From: a virus
IMG/VR virus record: IMGVR_UViG_3300030102_000150
Location: 1-40,990 of that record
Length of the DNA: 40,990 nt
Strand: one strand, 5' to 3'
Shown: positions 32,119 to 38,884 of the stretch, in pieces
Layout: each line of letters starts with the position of its first letter
Numbering within the stretch: the first letter of the stretch is position 1
Translations under genes and position numbers: made by a program
The notes under the pieces: model-generated
Database searches by the model: none
What the model was told of the DNA's origin: nothing
The model's input: only the letters and a program-made list of their open reading frames with translations

Positions 32119-32895
32119 ATGGGTTTTAAAACTATAACTTCTGTAGAGCTACCTTCAGCCGAAACATCTAAAGCTACATTTAAGAGTATATTTGATATAG
32201 GCTCAGATGTTGTAGAAACTGTAGGTGGTGCTGTTAGTTCAGGTGTTGATAAGATGCAAGGACTAGGTGAGAAAGCACTCGAAGGTGTGAAGGTTGCTTC
32301 ATCTACACCAGTTAGAACTATGTTAAAAGATATATTTGTTCCTAACTTTTTAGTAGGGGATATAACTGAGTCTAGTTTTAGTCCTGAATCTTTAGATATT
32401 CTTAAACAAGCTGCAATAGATAAAGGTATAAAACCCGGGCAAAGAGTTAAACTTGATTATGAAGACTACAACAAGTACGGTGCTAAACTTTCTGCTAAAT
32501 TTGTAAGTGGTACAAACAAAGACACCAGAGACTTAAAAGATAAACTGATAAATATCACACCTGCAGACGAAGTTAAGATGACTCTTGGTGAGGTCATGGT
32601 AGAAGCAGACGCAGACGGCAATCTAGTAACAGTAGATCAGTACGACTTTAACAACTGGGCCTACTACGGCAAAGGTAAACAGAAAAATGGTAAGTATTTA
32701 TCCTATTCTGCAGATGAGTTTGAGAAGTCAGGGTTAACTTTCTTTGAAGCATTGAATGACACAATAAAGAACAGTCCATCTGATTATCAAATGGTTAGGA
32801 ATCTTGCATTCTTGTTTGGTAGTAGAGATTACGAAGGAACAGAAAGAGACACAGGCCGACAGGTCAGATTACAATTAGGTAAACTAGGAGCATAG
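32119..32895 (+). CDS. Virion-associated protein of unknown function (258 aa)
   Basis: It starts MGFKTITSVELPSAETSKAT, has a Gly/Val-rich amphipathic stretch (DVVETVGGAVSSGVDKMQGL) and a soluble C-terminal domain (VDQYDFNNWAYYGKGKQKNG, FFEALNDTIKNSPSDYQMVR). It begins one base after the previous stop, in the internal virion protein series, so a virion or ejection role is likely, but no family was recognised. Confidence 0.68.
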   Translation: MGFKTITSVELPSAETSKATFKSIFDIGSDVVETVGGAVSSGVDKMQGLGEKALEGVKVASSTPVRTMLKDIFVPNFLVGDITESSFSPESLDILKQAAIDKGIKPGQRVKLDYEDYNKYGAKLSAKFVSGTNKDTRDLKDKLINITPADEVKMTLGEVMVEADADGNLVTVDQYDFNNWAYYGKGKQKNGKYLSYSADEFEKSGLTFFEALNDTIKNSPSDYQMVRNLAFLFGSRDYEGTERDTGRQVRLQLGKLGA

Positions 32896-32896
32896 A

Positions 32897-33364
32897 ATGA
32901 GTTTTAGGTTAAGTCAAAGGTCATTGGATAGACTCGAAGGAGTACATCCAGATATGACTGCAGTAGTTGAGAGAGCTATAAAACTTTCTAAGGTAGACTT
33001 CGGAGTGACGCAAGGAGTCAGAACTTTAGAAGAGCAGAAAGCTAACGTAGCTGCAGGAAGATCACAAACTATGAGGTCTAAACACCTACTACAAGACGAT
33101 GGATTCAGTCATGCTGTAGACGTAGTAGCGTATGTAGGTCCAGATGTATCATGGGAACTGAACTTGTATGATGACATCTGTGATGCTTTCAAAGAAGCAG
33201 CTATAGAAGTAGGTTGCAGTATAAAGTGGGGAGCAGCTTGGAGTGAAGGTGACATAAGAACCTATCCAGGAACCTCAGAAGATGCTATGATGGCATACAT
33301 AGACCTAAGACGTTCTCAATCCAGAAGACCCTTCATTGATGCCCCACATTTCGAGAAAATGTAA
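32897..33364 (+). CDS. Endolysin, M15-type zinc peptidase
   Basis: The 155-residue protein resembles L-alanyl-D-glutamate / VanY-type peptidases that cleave peptidoglycan stem peptides at lysis. Expected zinc ligands are His63 and Asp75 in SKHLLQDDGFSHAVDV and His151 in DAPHFE; KWGAAW (110-115) matches the family's RWGGDW-like element, and GVTQGVRTLEEQKANVAAG is the usual substrate-cleft start. A few extra residues between His63 and Asp75 are unusual. There is no signal peptide, so it needs a holin. AGGAG precedes the ATG. Confidence 0.9.
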   Translation: MSFRLSQRSLDRLEGVHPDMTAVVERAIKLSKVDFGVTQGVRTLEEQKANVAAGRSQTMRSKHLLQDDGFSHAVDVVAYVGPDVSWELNLYDDICDAFKEAAIEVGCSIKWGAAWSEGDIRTYPGTSEDAMMAYIDLRRSQSRRPFIDAPHFEKM

Positions 33365-33591
33365 TGGAGATGTTAGAGTTCATAGCCCAGTGGTTAGCTA
33401 CACCTCTTGCTTTTGTAGTATGGTTTCTATTTATGAAGTCAACAAAGAACGAGAGAGACATTGCAGTATTACAAGCACAGTATGAATCTAACAGACTAGC
33501 CTACGACAGAGAGATGAAAGAACTGAAAGAAACTGTTAAGGCAATCTTTAACAAACTAGACAATATAGAGCAAGCATTAAGAGATAAGTAA
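33364..33591 (+). CDS. Membrane-anchored coiled-coil protein, lysis cassette (75 aa)
   Basis: An N-terminal membrane segment (EFIAQWLATPLAFVVWFLFM, residues about 4-23) is followed by a long charged coiled coil (ERDIAVLQAQYESNRLAYDR, EMKELKETVKAIFNKLDNIE). This resembles XhlA-like holin helpers or an i-spanin-like topology. It overlaps the endolysin stop and the next start by TAATG, so it belongs to the lysis unit. Which role it has cannot be settled from sequence. Confidence 0.7.
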   Translation: MEMLEFIAQWLATPLAFVVWFLFMKSTKNERDIAVLQAQYESNRLAYDREMKELKETVKAIFNKLDNIEQALRDK

Positions 33592-34067
33592 TGGACCCAG
33601 TAAGTTGTGTTATGATGGCATCAGGTGCTTTCAAAGCATTGAAGGGTGCAATTGGTGCAGGTAAAGACTTGCAGGAAATGACAGGACAGCTTGCTACTTG
33701 GGGTAAAGCTTTCTCTGACTTTACTAACTTAGAGGAGCGTCAAAAGAATCCCCCTTGGTGGCAGAAAACTTTTAAAGGCAGTGATGAAGAAACTGCTATA
33801 GAAATATTTGCTCAAAAGAAAAAGATGGAACACATGAGACAAGAGATAAAAGATCACATCTCTTGGAATTATGGTCCTGCAGCATGGAAAGAAGTCCTTG
33901 CTATAGAGGCTCAAATGCGTAAGCGTAGAAAAGAAGAACTCTATAGAAAACAAGAGATGATTGATAACGCTATTAACTTTACTATAGGTTTTTTAGCTTT
34001 TGCTACAGGTGCTATAATACTAATAGCTATCTTTTATTATATAGGAAAAGTACAAGGCAGGTGGTGA
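33591..34067 (+). CDS. C-terminally membrane-anchored protein (158 aa)
   Basis: It starts MDPVSCVMMASGAFKALKGA, has a soluble Trp-rich middle (EERQKNPPWWQKTFKGSDEE), a charged helix (EAQMRKRRKEELYRKQEMI) and a C-terminal membrane segment (FTIGFLAFATGAIILIAIFY) ending YIGKVQGRW. Similar proteins are recalled from marine podoviruses and cyanophages without assigned function. Co-translation with the lysis genes suggests an envelope role. Confidence 0.68.
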   Translation: MDPVSCVMMASGAFKALKGAIGAGKDLQEMTGQLATWGKAFSDFTNLEERQKNPPWWQKTFKGSDEETAIEIFAQKKKMEHMRQEIKDHISWNYGPAAWKEVLAIEAQMRKRRKEELYRKQEMIDNAINFTIGFLAFATGAIILIAIFYYIGKVQGRW

Positions 34068-34189
34068 GGTTAGTAGAGGTAAACTATAAGTGGATAGTTT
34101 ATGATGTCGATAACAAAGTTATAATTATTACAAGAAATAAAAATATTGCTATAAGATATGCGAGGAAGAATGGCACATACGGTGATTGA
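34064..34189 (+). CDS. Small protein with GTG start (41 aa)
   Basis: A GTG overlapping the previous stop (GTGA) opens a frame beginning MRLVEVNYKWIVYDVDNKVI and ending with RKNGTYGD; it is basic with strand-like alternation and no membrane segment. It fills an otherwise empty gap and overlaps the next gene by 20 bases. The coupling and absence of other coding here support it, but the length makes it uncertain. Confidence 0.5.
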   Translation: MRLVEVNYKWIVYDVDNKVIIITRNKNIAIRYARKNGTYGD

Positions 34190-34427
34190 TGATTGGAAAA
34201 TTATACCAAGGCTGATGATGTTAGCTGTAACTATACTAACATATCAAGCTGTACATTGGTATATGGCTTTACCTGATCCAACAATACAACAGTCAGGTCT
34301 GGTATCTGTGTGCATGGGAGCTTTAACTGGCTGTTTTGGAATCTGGATGGGTAAAGAGTCAAGAACTACTGTGACTCCAACAAGGGTGATACATGAAGAA
34401 TCTTATAGCAAGTCTGATTCTAGGTAG
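34170..34427 (+). CDS. Holin candidate (85 aa, two membrane segments)
   Basis: The protein begins MAHTVIDDWKIIPRLMM and has two hydrophobic segments, LMMLAVTILTYQAVHWYMAL (about 15-34) and GLVSVCMGALTGCFGIWMG (about 47-65), then a charged tail, the topology of class II holins that open the inner membrane for the endolysin. ATG at 34170 is preferred to 34158 because GAGGAAG lies just upstream. It sits between endolysin-linked genes and the u-spanin candidate. Confidence 0.68.
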   Translation: MAHTVIDDWKIIPRLMMLAVTILTYQAVHWYMALPDPTIQQSGLVSVCMGALTGCFGIWMGKESRTTVTPTRVIHEESYSKSDSR

Positions 34428-34779
34428 CCTACTAGCAGGTTGCGTATTGAATCCAATGAACCTACTTGGTGGTGGGAGTGGGCCTAGTGTCAATGCAAAT
34501 ACACAGGCAGGTAAAACAAACTCACAGACTCTAGGTAATTCTACAAACACAGACCAAGAGATTAGCCTACAGAATCTTGAAGGGAACTTAAATCAAAGTA
34601 ACGATAAGAATAAAGTAAGTACTGATAGTGTGGAGAATATAAATATAAATGAGATTCCACCTTGGGTATTGATACTTCTAGTACTAGGTTGGCTAGCACC
34701 TAGTCCACATGAAATGGGACGTGGTTTACTTACTCTTATTGCAACAATAAGGAGAAAGAAAGATGGCAGCGCGGCTTAA
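34393..34779 (+). CDS. u-spanin candidate: lipoprotein with C-terminal membrane anchor
   Basis: The 128-residue protein has a lipoprotein signal with lipobox LLAGC (Cys17), a polar Asn/Gln/Ser-rich linker of about 70 residues, and a C-terminal membrane segment PPWVLILLVLGWLAP (89-103) with a basic tail. An outer-membrane lipid anchor plus an inner-membrane anchor in one chain is the definition of unimolecular spanins such as T1 gp11 (similar length), which fuse the two membranes at the last lysis step. It overlaps the holin candidate by 35 bases, typical for lysis genes. It implies a Gram-negative host. Confidence 0.72.
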   Translation: MKNLIASLILGSLLAGCVLNPMNLLGGGSGPSVNANTQAGKTNSQTLGNSTNTDQEISLQNLEGNLNQSNDKNKVSTDSVENININEIPPWVLILLVLGWLAPSPHEMGRGLLTLIATIRRKKDGSAA

Positions 34780-35014
34780 AAAGTCAAAGATGAAATGCAA
34801 TAAGCCCAAAGCTACGCCTAATCATCCTAGTAAATCACACGTAGTAAAGGCATGTTCAAATGGAAAAGAAAAGGTTATCAGGTTTGGTCAAAAAGGTGTC
34901 AGAGGAAGTCCTAAAGGTTCAGCTAGGAATAAAGCTTTTCGTGCAAGACATGCTAAGAATATTAAAAAGGGAAAAATGAGTGCAGCATATTGGGCTGCTA
35001 AAGTAAAATGGTAA
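34763..35014 (+). CDS. Small basic cysteine-containing protein (83 aa)
   Basis: It starts MAARLKKSKMKCNKPKATPN and is strongly basic, ending NIKKGKMSAAYWAAKVKW. Two Cys/His pairs (MKCNKP with HPSKSHVVKACSNG) could bind zinc. It resembles small proteins recalled from marine phages and cyanophages that share the SAAYWAxKVKW ending. A packaged or DNA-binding role is inferred from charge. AAGGAG lies upstream of the ATG. Confidence 0.74.
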   Translation: MAARLKKSKMKCNKPKATPNHPSKSHVVKACSNGKEKVIRFGQKGVRGSPKGSARNKAFRARHAKNIKKGKMSAAYWAAKVKW

Positions 35015-35024
35015 AGGATATAAA

Positions 35025-35108
35025 ATGAAAACAACTACAATGGCTGCAGTTATAACAATATGGATGTGTTTAATTGCATACTTAGTACTAACGACTCCAG
35101 TTTTATAA
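35025..35108 (+). CDS. Tiny membrane peptide (27 aa)
   Basis: The frame MKTTTMAAVITIWMCLIAYL continuing VLTTPVL is a short basic N-terminus plus one hydrophobic helix. AAGGA precedes the ATG, and its stop overlaps the next ATG (TAATG). It may be a holin helper or a leader for the secreted protein encoded next; function is not known. Confidence 0.5.
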   Translation: MKTTTMAAVITIWMCLIAYLVLTTPVL

Positions 35109-35299
35109 TGTGGTTAGCTATAGTAATGTTCTGTGTGTCACCTACCAATTCAACAACGTGTACTCTGACAGTCAACAATGAAAACTTATACAGAACTATA
35201 GAAGAATGTCGTATAGAGATGCGTAGTATGGTAGATATGTTTACTTCAAGAGGTGTCTTTTCACAAGGCACTTGTGTAGAAATAGGAGTTTCAACATGA
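35108..35299 (+). CDS. Small exported cysteine protein (63 aa)
   Basis: The N-terminus MWLAIVMFCVSPTNSTTC looks like a short signal sequence, and the rest is a small charged domain with two more cysteines (IEECRIEM, SQGTCVEIG). ATG at 35108 is chosen because it overlaps the preceding stop (TAATG); an in-frame ATG at 35060 lies inside the neighbouring gene. Periplasmic location and a disulphide are inferred. Confidence 0.6.
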   Translation: MWLAIVMFCVSPTNSTTCTLTVNNENLYRTIEECRIEMRSMVDMFTSRGVFSQGTCVEIGVST

Positions 35300-35391
35300 A
35301 TAAAATAAAATGGATATTGAGATATTTAAAAAGAATAGGTTGTGCAATATTAAATAAAAATTGTGGACCTGACTGTAATTGTAAGGCTTAG
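35296..35391 (+). CDS. Cysteine-rich mini-protein (31 aa)
   Basis: Coupled by ATGA to the previous gene, this frame has a basic amphipathic N-terminal helix (MNKIKWILRYLKRIG) and a C-terminal knuckle with four cysteines ending NKNCGPDCNCKA. The spacing C-x6-C-x3-C-x-C suggests metal binding. No match is recognised. The complete lack of spare bases around it supports a real gene. Confidence 0.58.
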   Translation: MNKIKWILRYLKRIGCAILNKNCGPDCNCKA

Positions 35392-35393
35392 TC

Positions 35394-35570
35394 ATGGCGA
35401 GTCCTACACCTACAAAACCTGCTCTGTGGGCTAGAGCCAAGAGAGAAGCTAAGAAGAAGTTCAAGGTATATCCTTCAGCATACGCAAATGCTTGGGCTGC
35501 TAAGTGGTACAAGTCTAAAGGCGGTGGATGGAGAGGCAAGGACAACAGAGTAAAGAAGAGGAAGACGTAA
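35394..35570 (+). CDS. Small basic protein (58 aa)
   Basis: The protein begins MASPTPTKPALWARAKREAK and contains FKVYPSAYANAWAAKWYKSK followed by GGGWRG, a motif seen in small basic proteins of many marine phages, and ends KKRKT. About a third is Lys/Arg. It is coupled to the next gene by TAATG. DNA condensation or virion packaging is a guess from charge and neighbours. Confidence 0.72.
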   Translation: MASPTPTKPALWARAKREAKKKFKVYPSAYANAWAAKWYKSKGGGWRGKDNRVKKRKT

Positions 35571-35695
35571 TGCCTTATTCAAAGTACTCACCTAAACAAA
35601 AGAAACTGGCTGCAGTAGCACCCCCTAGAAATAAAATTACTTCGGCTGACATGAAAAAACTTAGAGCATCTAAGAAGAAAAAGAAGAAGAAGTGA
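35570..35695 (+). CDS. Small lysine-rich protein (41 aa)
   Basis: The frame reads MPYSKYSPKQKKLAAVAPPR, then NKITSADMKKLRASK and a final run of lysines. It overlaps the previous stop and lies one base before the next gene. Similar proteins beginning MPYSKYSPKQKKLA are remembered from marine phage genomes, unassigned. The poly-lysine tail points to nucleic-acid binding. Confidence 0.7.
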   Translation: MPYSKYSPKQKKLAAVAPPRNKITSADMKKLRASKKKKKKK

Positions 35696-35696
35696 T

Positions 35697-35924
35697 ATGG
35701 CTAAAGGTGGTTTAGGTAAATGGTTCAAAGAGGATTGGCGTGATGTCAAGACAGGAAAAAAGTGTGGAAGGTCAGGGAAGAAAGATAAGCGCAGAGGCTA
35801 CCCTGCGTGTAGACCTAAAGCAGTTGCAGGAAAAATATCAAAGAGTGAAGCCAGAAAGAAAACAGGACCAAAAAGAGTCAAGTGGTCAGTAACCGCCTCT
35901 GGTAAGAAAAGAAAAAAGAAATAA
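35697..35924 (+). CDS. Small basic protein, last gene of late block (75 aa)
   Basis: It begins MAKGGLGKWFKEDWRDVKTG and continues with CGRSGKKDKRRGYPACRPK and a Lys/Arg-rich tail ending GKKRKKK. The MAKGGLGKWFKExW opening is common in marine phages and also known near some cellular operons, without proven role. Two cysteines could bind metal. The terminator starts four bases after the stop codon. Confidence 0.76.
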   Translation: MAKGGLGKWFKEDWRDVKTGKKCGRSGKKDKRRGYPACRPKAVAGKISKSEARKKTGPKRVKWSVTASGKKRKKK

Positions 35925-35927
35925 AAT

Positions 35928-35960
35928 AAACCCCCTTGGATTTCTCCTTGGGGGTTTTTT
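35928..35960. terminator. Bidirectional terminator between converging blocks
   Basis: AAACCCCC (35928-35935) pairs with GGGGGTTT (35950-35957); GGA and TCC inside can extend the stem. Six T's follow on the plus strand (35955-35960), and the minus-strand side is A/T-rich (TTTATTTTATTT). It lies four bases after the plus-block stop and one base before the minus-block stop, so it can end both transcripts. Confidence 0.9.
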
Positions 35961-35961
35961 C

Positions 35962-36258
35962 TTACTTGTGTGTCTGAGTCCATCTCTTGCGTAGTCTATT
36001 GAGATACCAGATAGCTTTGTCTATATCCTCTAAACCATTCTTGTACTCGCAACGCCAGAGGTACTTGAGGACATTGGCAGCGTGTGGTGCTATACTACCA
36101 GACATATTCTCAGTCATAGCTTCGATAGCTTGTATACATTCTATCCCACTATGGTTGTAGTGGACAGGGTTGTTGACTTGATCTGGACCAATCTCAATAC
36201 ACTCACCACAAACACCATCATCATCCAACACCCTCTCACATATTTCACAGTTAGCCAT
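35962..36258 (-). CDS. DUF3310 / T7 gp1.7-like protein with zinc knuckle
   Basis: The 98-residue protein carries the DUF3310 core: DQVNNPVHYNHSGIECIQAI, then HAANVLKYLWRCEYKNGLED and KAIWYLNRL. T7 gp1.7, of this family, is a nucleotide kinase acting on dGMP and dTMP, so a nucleotide role is plausible here. An N-terminal zinc knuckle (CEIC, CGEC) is added in front of the domain. It is the last gene of the minus block, ending at the shared terminator. Confidence 0.85.
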   Translation of the reverse strand: MANCEICERVLDDDGVCGECIEIGPDQVNNPVHYNHSGIECIQAIEAMTENMSGSIAPHAANVLKYLWRCEYKNGLEDIDKAIWYLNRLRKRWTQTHK

Positions 36259-36442
36259 AGGCTCTCCTCTTTAGGTACTTGATTCTATAATGTTGATACA
36301 CTATTATCAACGGAACTGCAATACAAAAAAGATATACATTTATTTCTTCGTATGTAATCCCCATCATCTTAGCTGACCACAACAGAAATAAAACACAAGC
36401 ATCAAAGACTGAATCTATCCAGTATATACCGCTGTTTCCCAT
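36251..36442 (-). CDS. Small two-pass membrane protein (63 aa)
   Basis: It starts MGNSGIYWIDSVFDACVLFL and has two hydrophobic segments (about 9-26 and 36-50) with a basic C-terminal tail (RIKYLKRRAYG). ATG at 36442 follows AGGAG by 6 bases and is preferred to the in-frame TTG at 36445. It overlaps the DUF3310 gene. No family was recognised; membrane location is inferred. Confidence 0.66.
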   Translation of the reverse strand: MGNSGIYWIDSVFDACVLFLLWSAKMMGITYEEINVYLFCIAVPLIIVYQHYRIKYLKRRAYG

Positions 36443-36451
36443 CAAGTTCTC

Positions 36452-38344
36452 CTACGCTGATATGTCTACAATCTCACATGACTCGCCAGTACATGCGAAT
36501 GTTTGACTAGACTTAGTTGTATCCTCTGACTCATACTCTGATAGCTTAGTCCAATCAATACTCTTGGGCATCGTCTTCATAAGTTCTTTGTATTCATCTT
36601 TACTGCACTCTTGATAAGGTGCTTGCTGATAGATGTGATCATCGTATGGTAAGAAACTTACACCAGACATCTCATCAAAGTGCTCGTATACAAATGAACC
36701 TACCTCAAACCACTCATCCTTCTTGACGTTGATTGTAACGCTAGGTTTGTGCTCACACCAATGACGTTGATACATCAACCACGTTTCTAGTTGATCGATA
36801 GCTGACAAGTCAGATGTTACTACGGCATTGTTTGGAGCTTGTACTGGAAAACTAAACACCGTAGTCTGATCTGGTTTGTAAACACATGGCTCACTTGGTA
36901 TACCTTGATCCTTCATAAACTGAGTGAGAGGGTCTTTGTTGTCACCTCTTACTGTTCGGATATAGTAAGGACTATACCTAGCATGGATGCCAGAAGAAGA
37001 GTCAACAAGTTGGGAGACAGTTCCGCTAGGCTTATTGCAACTTATAGCTGCACTACAGTTAACGCCAAGACGTTCAGCCCACTCAGCATTAGTAACTACA
37101 GCAACCTCACGAAGTCTTTCTAGTGTCTTGTCTAATCCTTTGTTCTTTGTAGTCATAAGTGGATTGTCTTGGACACCAGTTAATGACACACCAAGCAGTC
37201 GTTCTTCTTCTGTATTCCTCTGCCACACTTTTCGCAAGTAAGGGAAGTTGGTGTATGTGGATTGTATAGTTCCCAGTATTGTTGCCAAACGGACTTTTCG
37301 CTCCAGATCACCCACACTATCCGTAGCCCTGACAACAACTTCTGTAAGATTGCAGAACTGATACGGCCTAAGAATAATCTCACTACAGGGATTAGTTCCG
37401 AAGTCGTAGTTAGGATCACGTCTGCCATTCTTTGCAGCTTGATTCTTACTTGCTTGCCTATTGAATACACCTCTCTCTCCACTTCCTGATTCTACTAATG
37501 CCATCCACTCACGCATGAATGAAAGACTATCTGGTTTTTCTACGTATGCTACACTGTTGTTAGCTAAGTATCTGTGAGCAGGAAACTCTCCTGACTTAGC
37601 GTGTCGCATCTTATCATCTGATAGGTTAGACAGACTGATCATAGCACTACGTCTAACACCACCTACTACAACTACCTCACCTATCTTACACATGATGTCG
37701 TGTGCTTCGATGCTTGATAGCTTACGTCCTTGCGCTTCTTTGAATACATGAACTACAAAGTTAAACAAGTCTACCAGAGGAGCAGGTCCACTAGCACGTC
37801 CACCAAACGTTTTTAATCTAGCACCTGCAGGTCTGATCCTACTAACATTCCACTTAGGAATCTCACCACTATAGAGAAGAGCAATAACTTGTCGAAGAGC
37901 TTTAGCCCACCCTTCCTTACTGTCCTTTACCACAATGGTAGTATCACTCTCGAAGAGTTCTGGTATCTCTGGGAGCTTAGAAACAAACTGCCTCTCGACA
38001 CTGAACCCAACCCCAGTGCCACAGAGCAAAATGAACATAGCTTCATCGAAGGACTTTGGATCATCTACAGGTAGGTAACTACAGTTATATCCTGCAGTAT
38101 TATCTCTTTCTAAAGCTGGACCTGCAGTCATCATGGCTCTCATAGAAGGCATAACTTCTAGAGATAGTATTGCTTCTCTTAGTTCGTTGTATATCTTATG
38201 ATCGATGTCATAACCAACAACGTTACCCATGTAGCGGTCTACTGTCTCTGACCAAGACTCACGTCTCCCCTCGTCCTCAAGCCAACGAGCATACCTTGAA
38301 GTATGTATAAAAGCTTGGTAGTCAGTTGGCAAGTAATTGTTCAT
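36452..38344 (-). CDS. nrdJ: Class II (B12-dependent) ribonucleotide reductase
   Basis: This 630-residue enzyme reduces ribonucleotides to deoxyribonucleotides using adenosylcobalamin and no second subunit. The thiyl Cys320 and Glu322 lie in NPCSEIIL; Cys88 (YNCSYLP) and Cys331 form the substrate-reducing pair with the same 11-residue Cys320-Cys331 spacing as in Lactobacillus RTPR; and the C-terminal pair Cys618/Cys623 (CTGESC) matches its CX4C recharging motif. It is about 110 residues shorter than RTPR (739). It depends on B12 from the host. Genes for thyX, MazG and DUF3310 complete the nucleotide supply. The start overlaps the MazG stop. Confidence 0.96.
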   Translation of the reverse strand: MNNYLPTDYQAFIHTSRYARWLEDEGRRESWSETVDRYMGNVVGYDIDHKIYNELREAILSLEVMPSMRAMMTAGPALERDNTAGYNCSYLPVDDPKSFDEAMFILLCGTGVGFSVERQFVSKLPEIPELFESDTTIVVKDSKEGWAKALRQVIALLYSGEIPKWNVSRIRPAGARLKTFGGRASGPAPLVDLFNFVVHVFKEAQGRKLSSIEAHDIMCKIGEVVVVGGVRRSAMISLSNLSDDKMRHAKSGEFPAHRYLANNSVAYVEKPDSLSFMREWMALVESGSGERGVFNRQASKNQAAKNGRRDPNYDFGTNPCSEIILRPYQFCNLTEVVVRATDSVGDLERKVRLATILGTIQSTYTNFPYLRKVWQRNTEEERLLGVSLTGVQDNPLMTTKNKGLDKTLERLREVAVVTNAEWAERLGVNCSAAISCNKPSGTVSQLVDSSSGIHARYSPYYIRTVRGDNKDPLTQFMKDQGIPSEPCVYKPDQTTVFSFPVQAPNNAVVTSDLSAIDQLETWLMYQRHWCEHKPSVTINVKKDEWFEVGSFVYEHFDEMSGVSFLPYDDHIYQQAPYQECSKDEYKELMKTMPKSIDWTKLSEYESEDTTKSSQTFACTGESCEIVDISA

Positions 38345-38700
38345 CTTTCGTCACCATCCCCTTGTATAGTTCCACGTTCTTTACGTCCATATAGTTTCTC
38401 TAGATTCTTCATAGCTACATCATGTAACTGTATATTTAAATCTTTAGACAACATAGCCGCATACCACAAGACATCTCCTAGCTCAGATTCAATAGCGTTC
38501 TTATCTAGATTATCATCTCGTAACATCTTCTTTACTTTGTTTGCTACCTCACCTGCTTCACCTGCTAGTCCAAGTGCAGGGTAAAGTATCTTGTGATTGT
38601 GTTTGTACATTGCAGTCTTAGCTGCAGCACTCTGATACTGAGCAAGACTTATCATGTCTTTGTAAACTTCTTTGTAGTATTCCCAGGATTCATTGATCAT
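38341..38700 (-). CDS. MazG-like nucleotide pyrophosphohydrolase
   Basis: The 119-residue protein has the MazG motif set: EAGE at 48-51 and ELGD at 73-76 followed by VLWYAAML, the acidic Mg2+-binding arrangement of all-alpha NTP pyrophosphatases. Phage MazG proteins hydrolyse dNTPs or related nucleotides and may alter ppGpp-linked starvation signals or recycle host nucleotides. It lies just before nrdJ (ATGA-type overlap), which supports a nucleotide-metabolism role. Confidence 0.9.
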   Translation of the reverse strand: MINESWEYYKEVYKDMISLAQYQSAAAKTAMYKHNHKILYPALGLAGEAGEVANKVKKMLRDDNLDKNAIESELGDVLWYAAMLSKDLNIQLHDVAMKNLEKLYGRKERGTIQGDGDER

Positions 38701-38884
38701 ATTCTAACTCCTCTTCTAGTATATCCAATGGCATGTCCTTGAAGAAGTAATCCCCCAAGTCTATGTCTCCTCTTTCAATCAACAACTCAAGAACAACGTT
38801 CTCTGTTATATCATTCTGTTCTAATAACTGTGCTAGTCCATAACTTTCTATTAGTAAATCTAATTGACCCTGATAATCAAACAT
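38690..38884 (-). CDS. Small acidic helical protein (64 aa)
   Basis: From ATG 38884, which follows GGGGGAAGGG, the protein starts MFDYQGQLDLLIESYGLAQL and has acidic helices LLEQNDITENVVLELLIE and DMPLDILEEELEYDQ. Similar small proteins with a LLEQNDI stretch are remembered from marine podoviruses; their function is unknown. It overlaps the phosphatase gene upstream and MazG downstream. Confidence 0.66.
   Translation of the reverse strand: MFDYQGQLDLLIESYGLAQLLEQNDITENVVLELLIERGDIDLGDYFFKDMPLDILEEELEYDQ

Noticed and set aside
9041-35924. Integrase, repressor or single-subunit RNA polymerase
   Set aside because: None of the proteins in this stretch or elsewhere in the window shows the expected motifs; a lytic, host-polymerase-dependent phage is the better reading.
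36839-37241. Plus-strand frames within the ribonucleotide reductase gene
   Set aside because: They overlap a strongly supported enzyme on the other strand and show no recognisable protein features.
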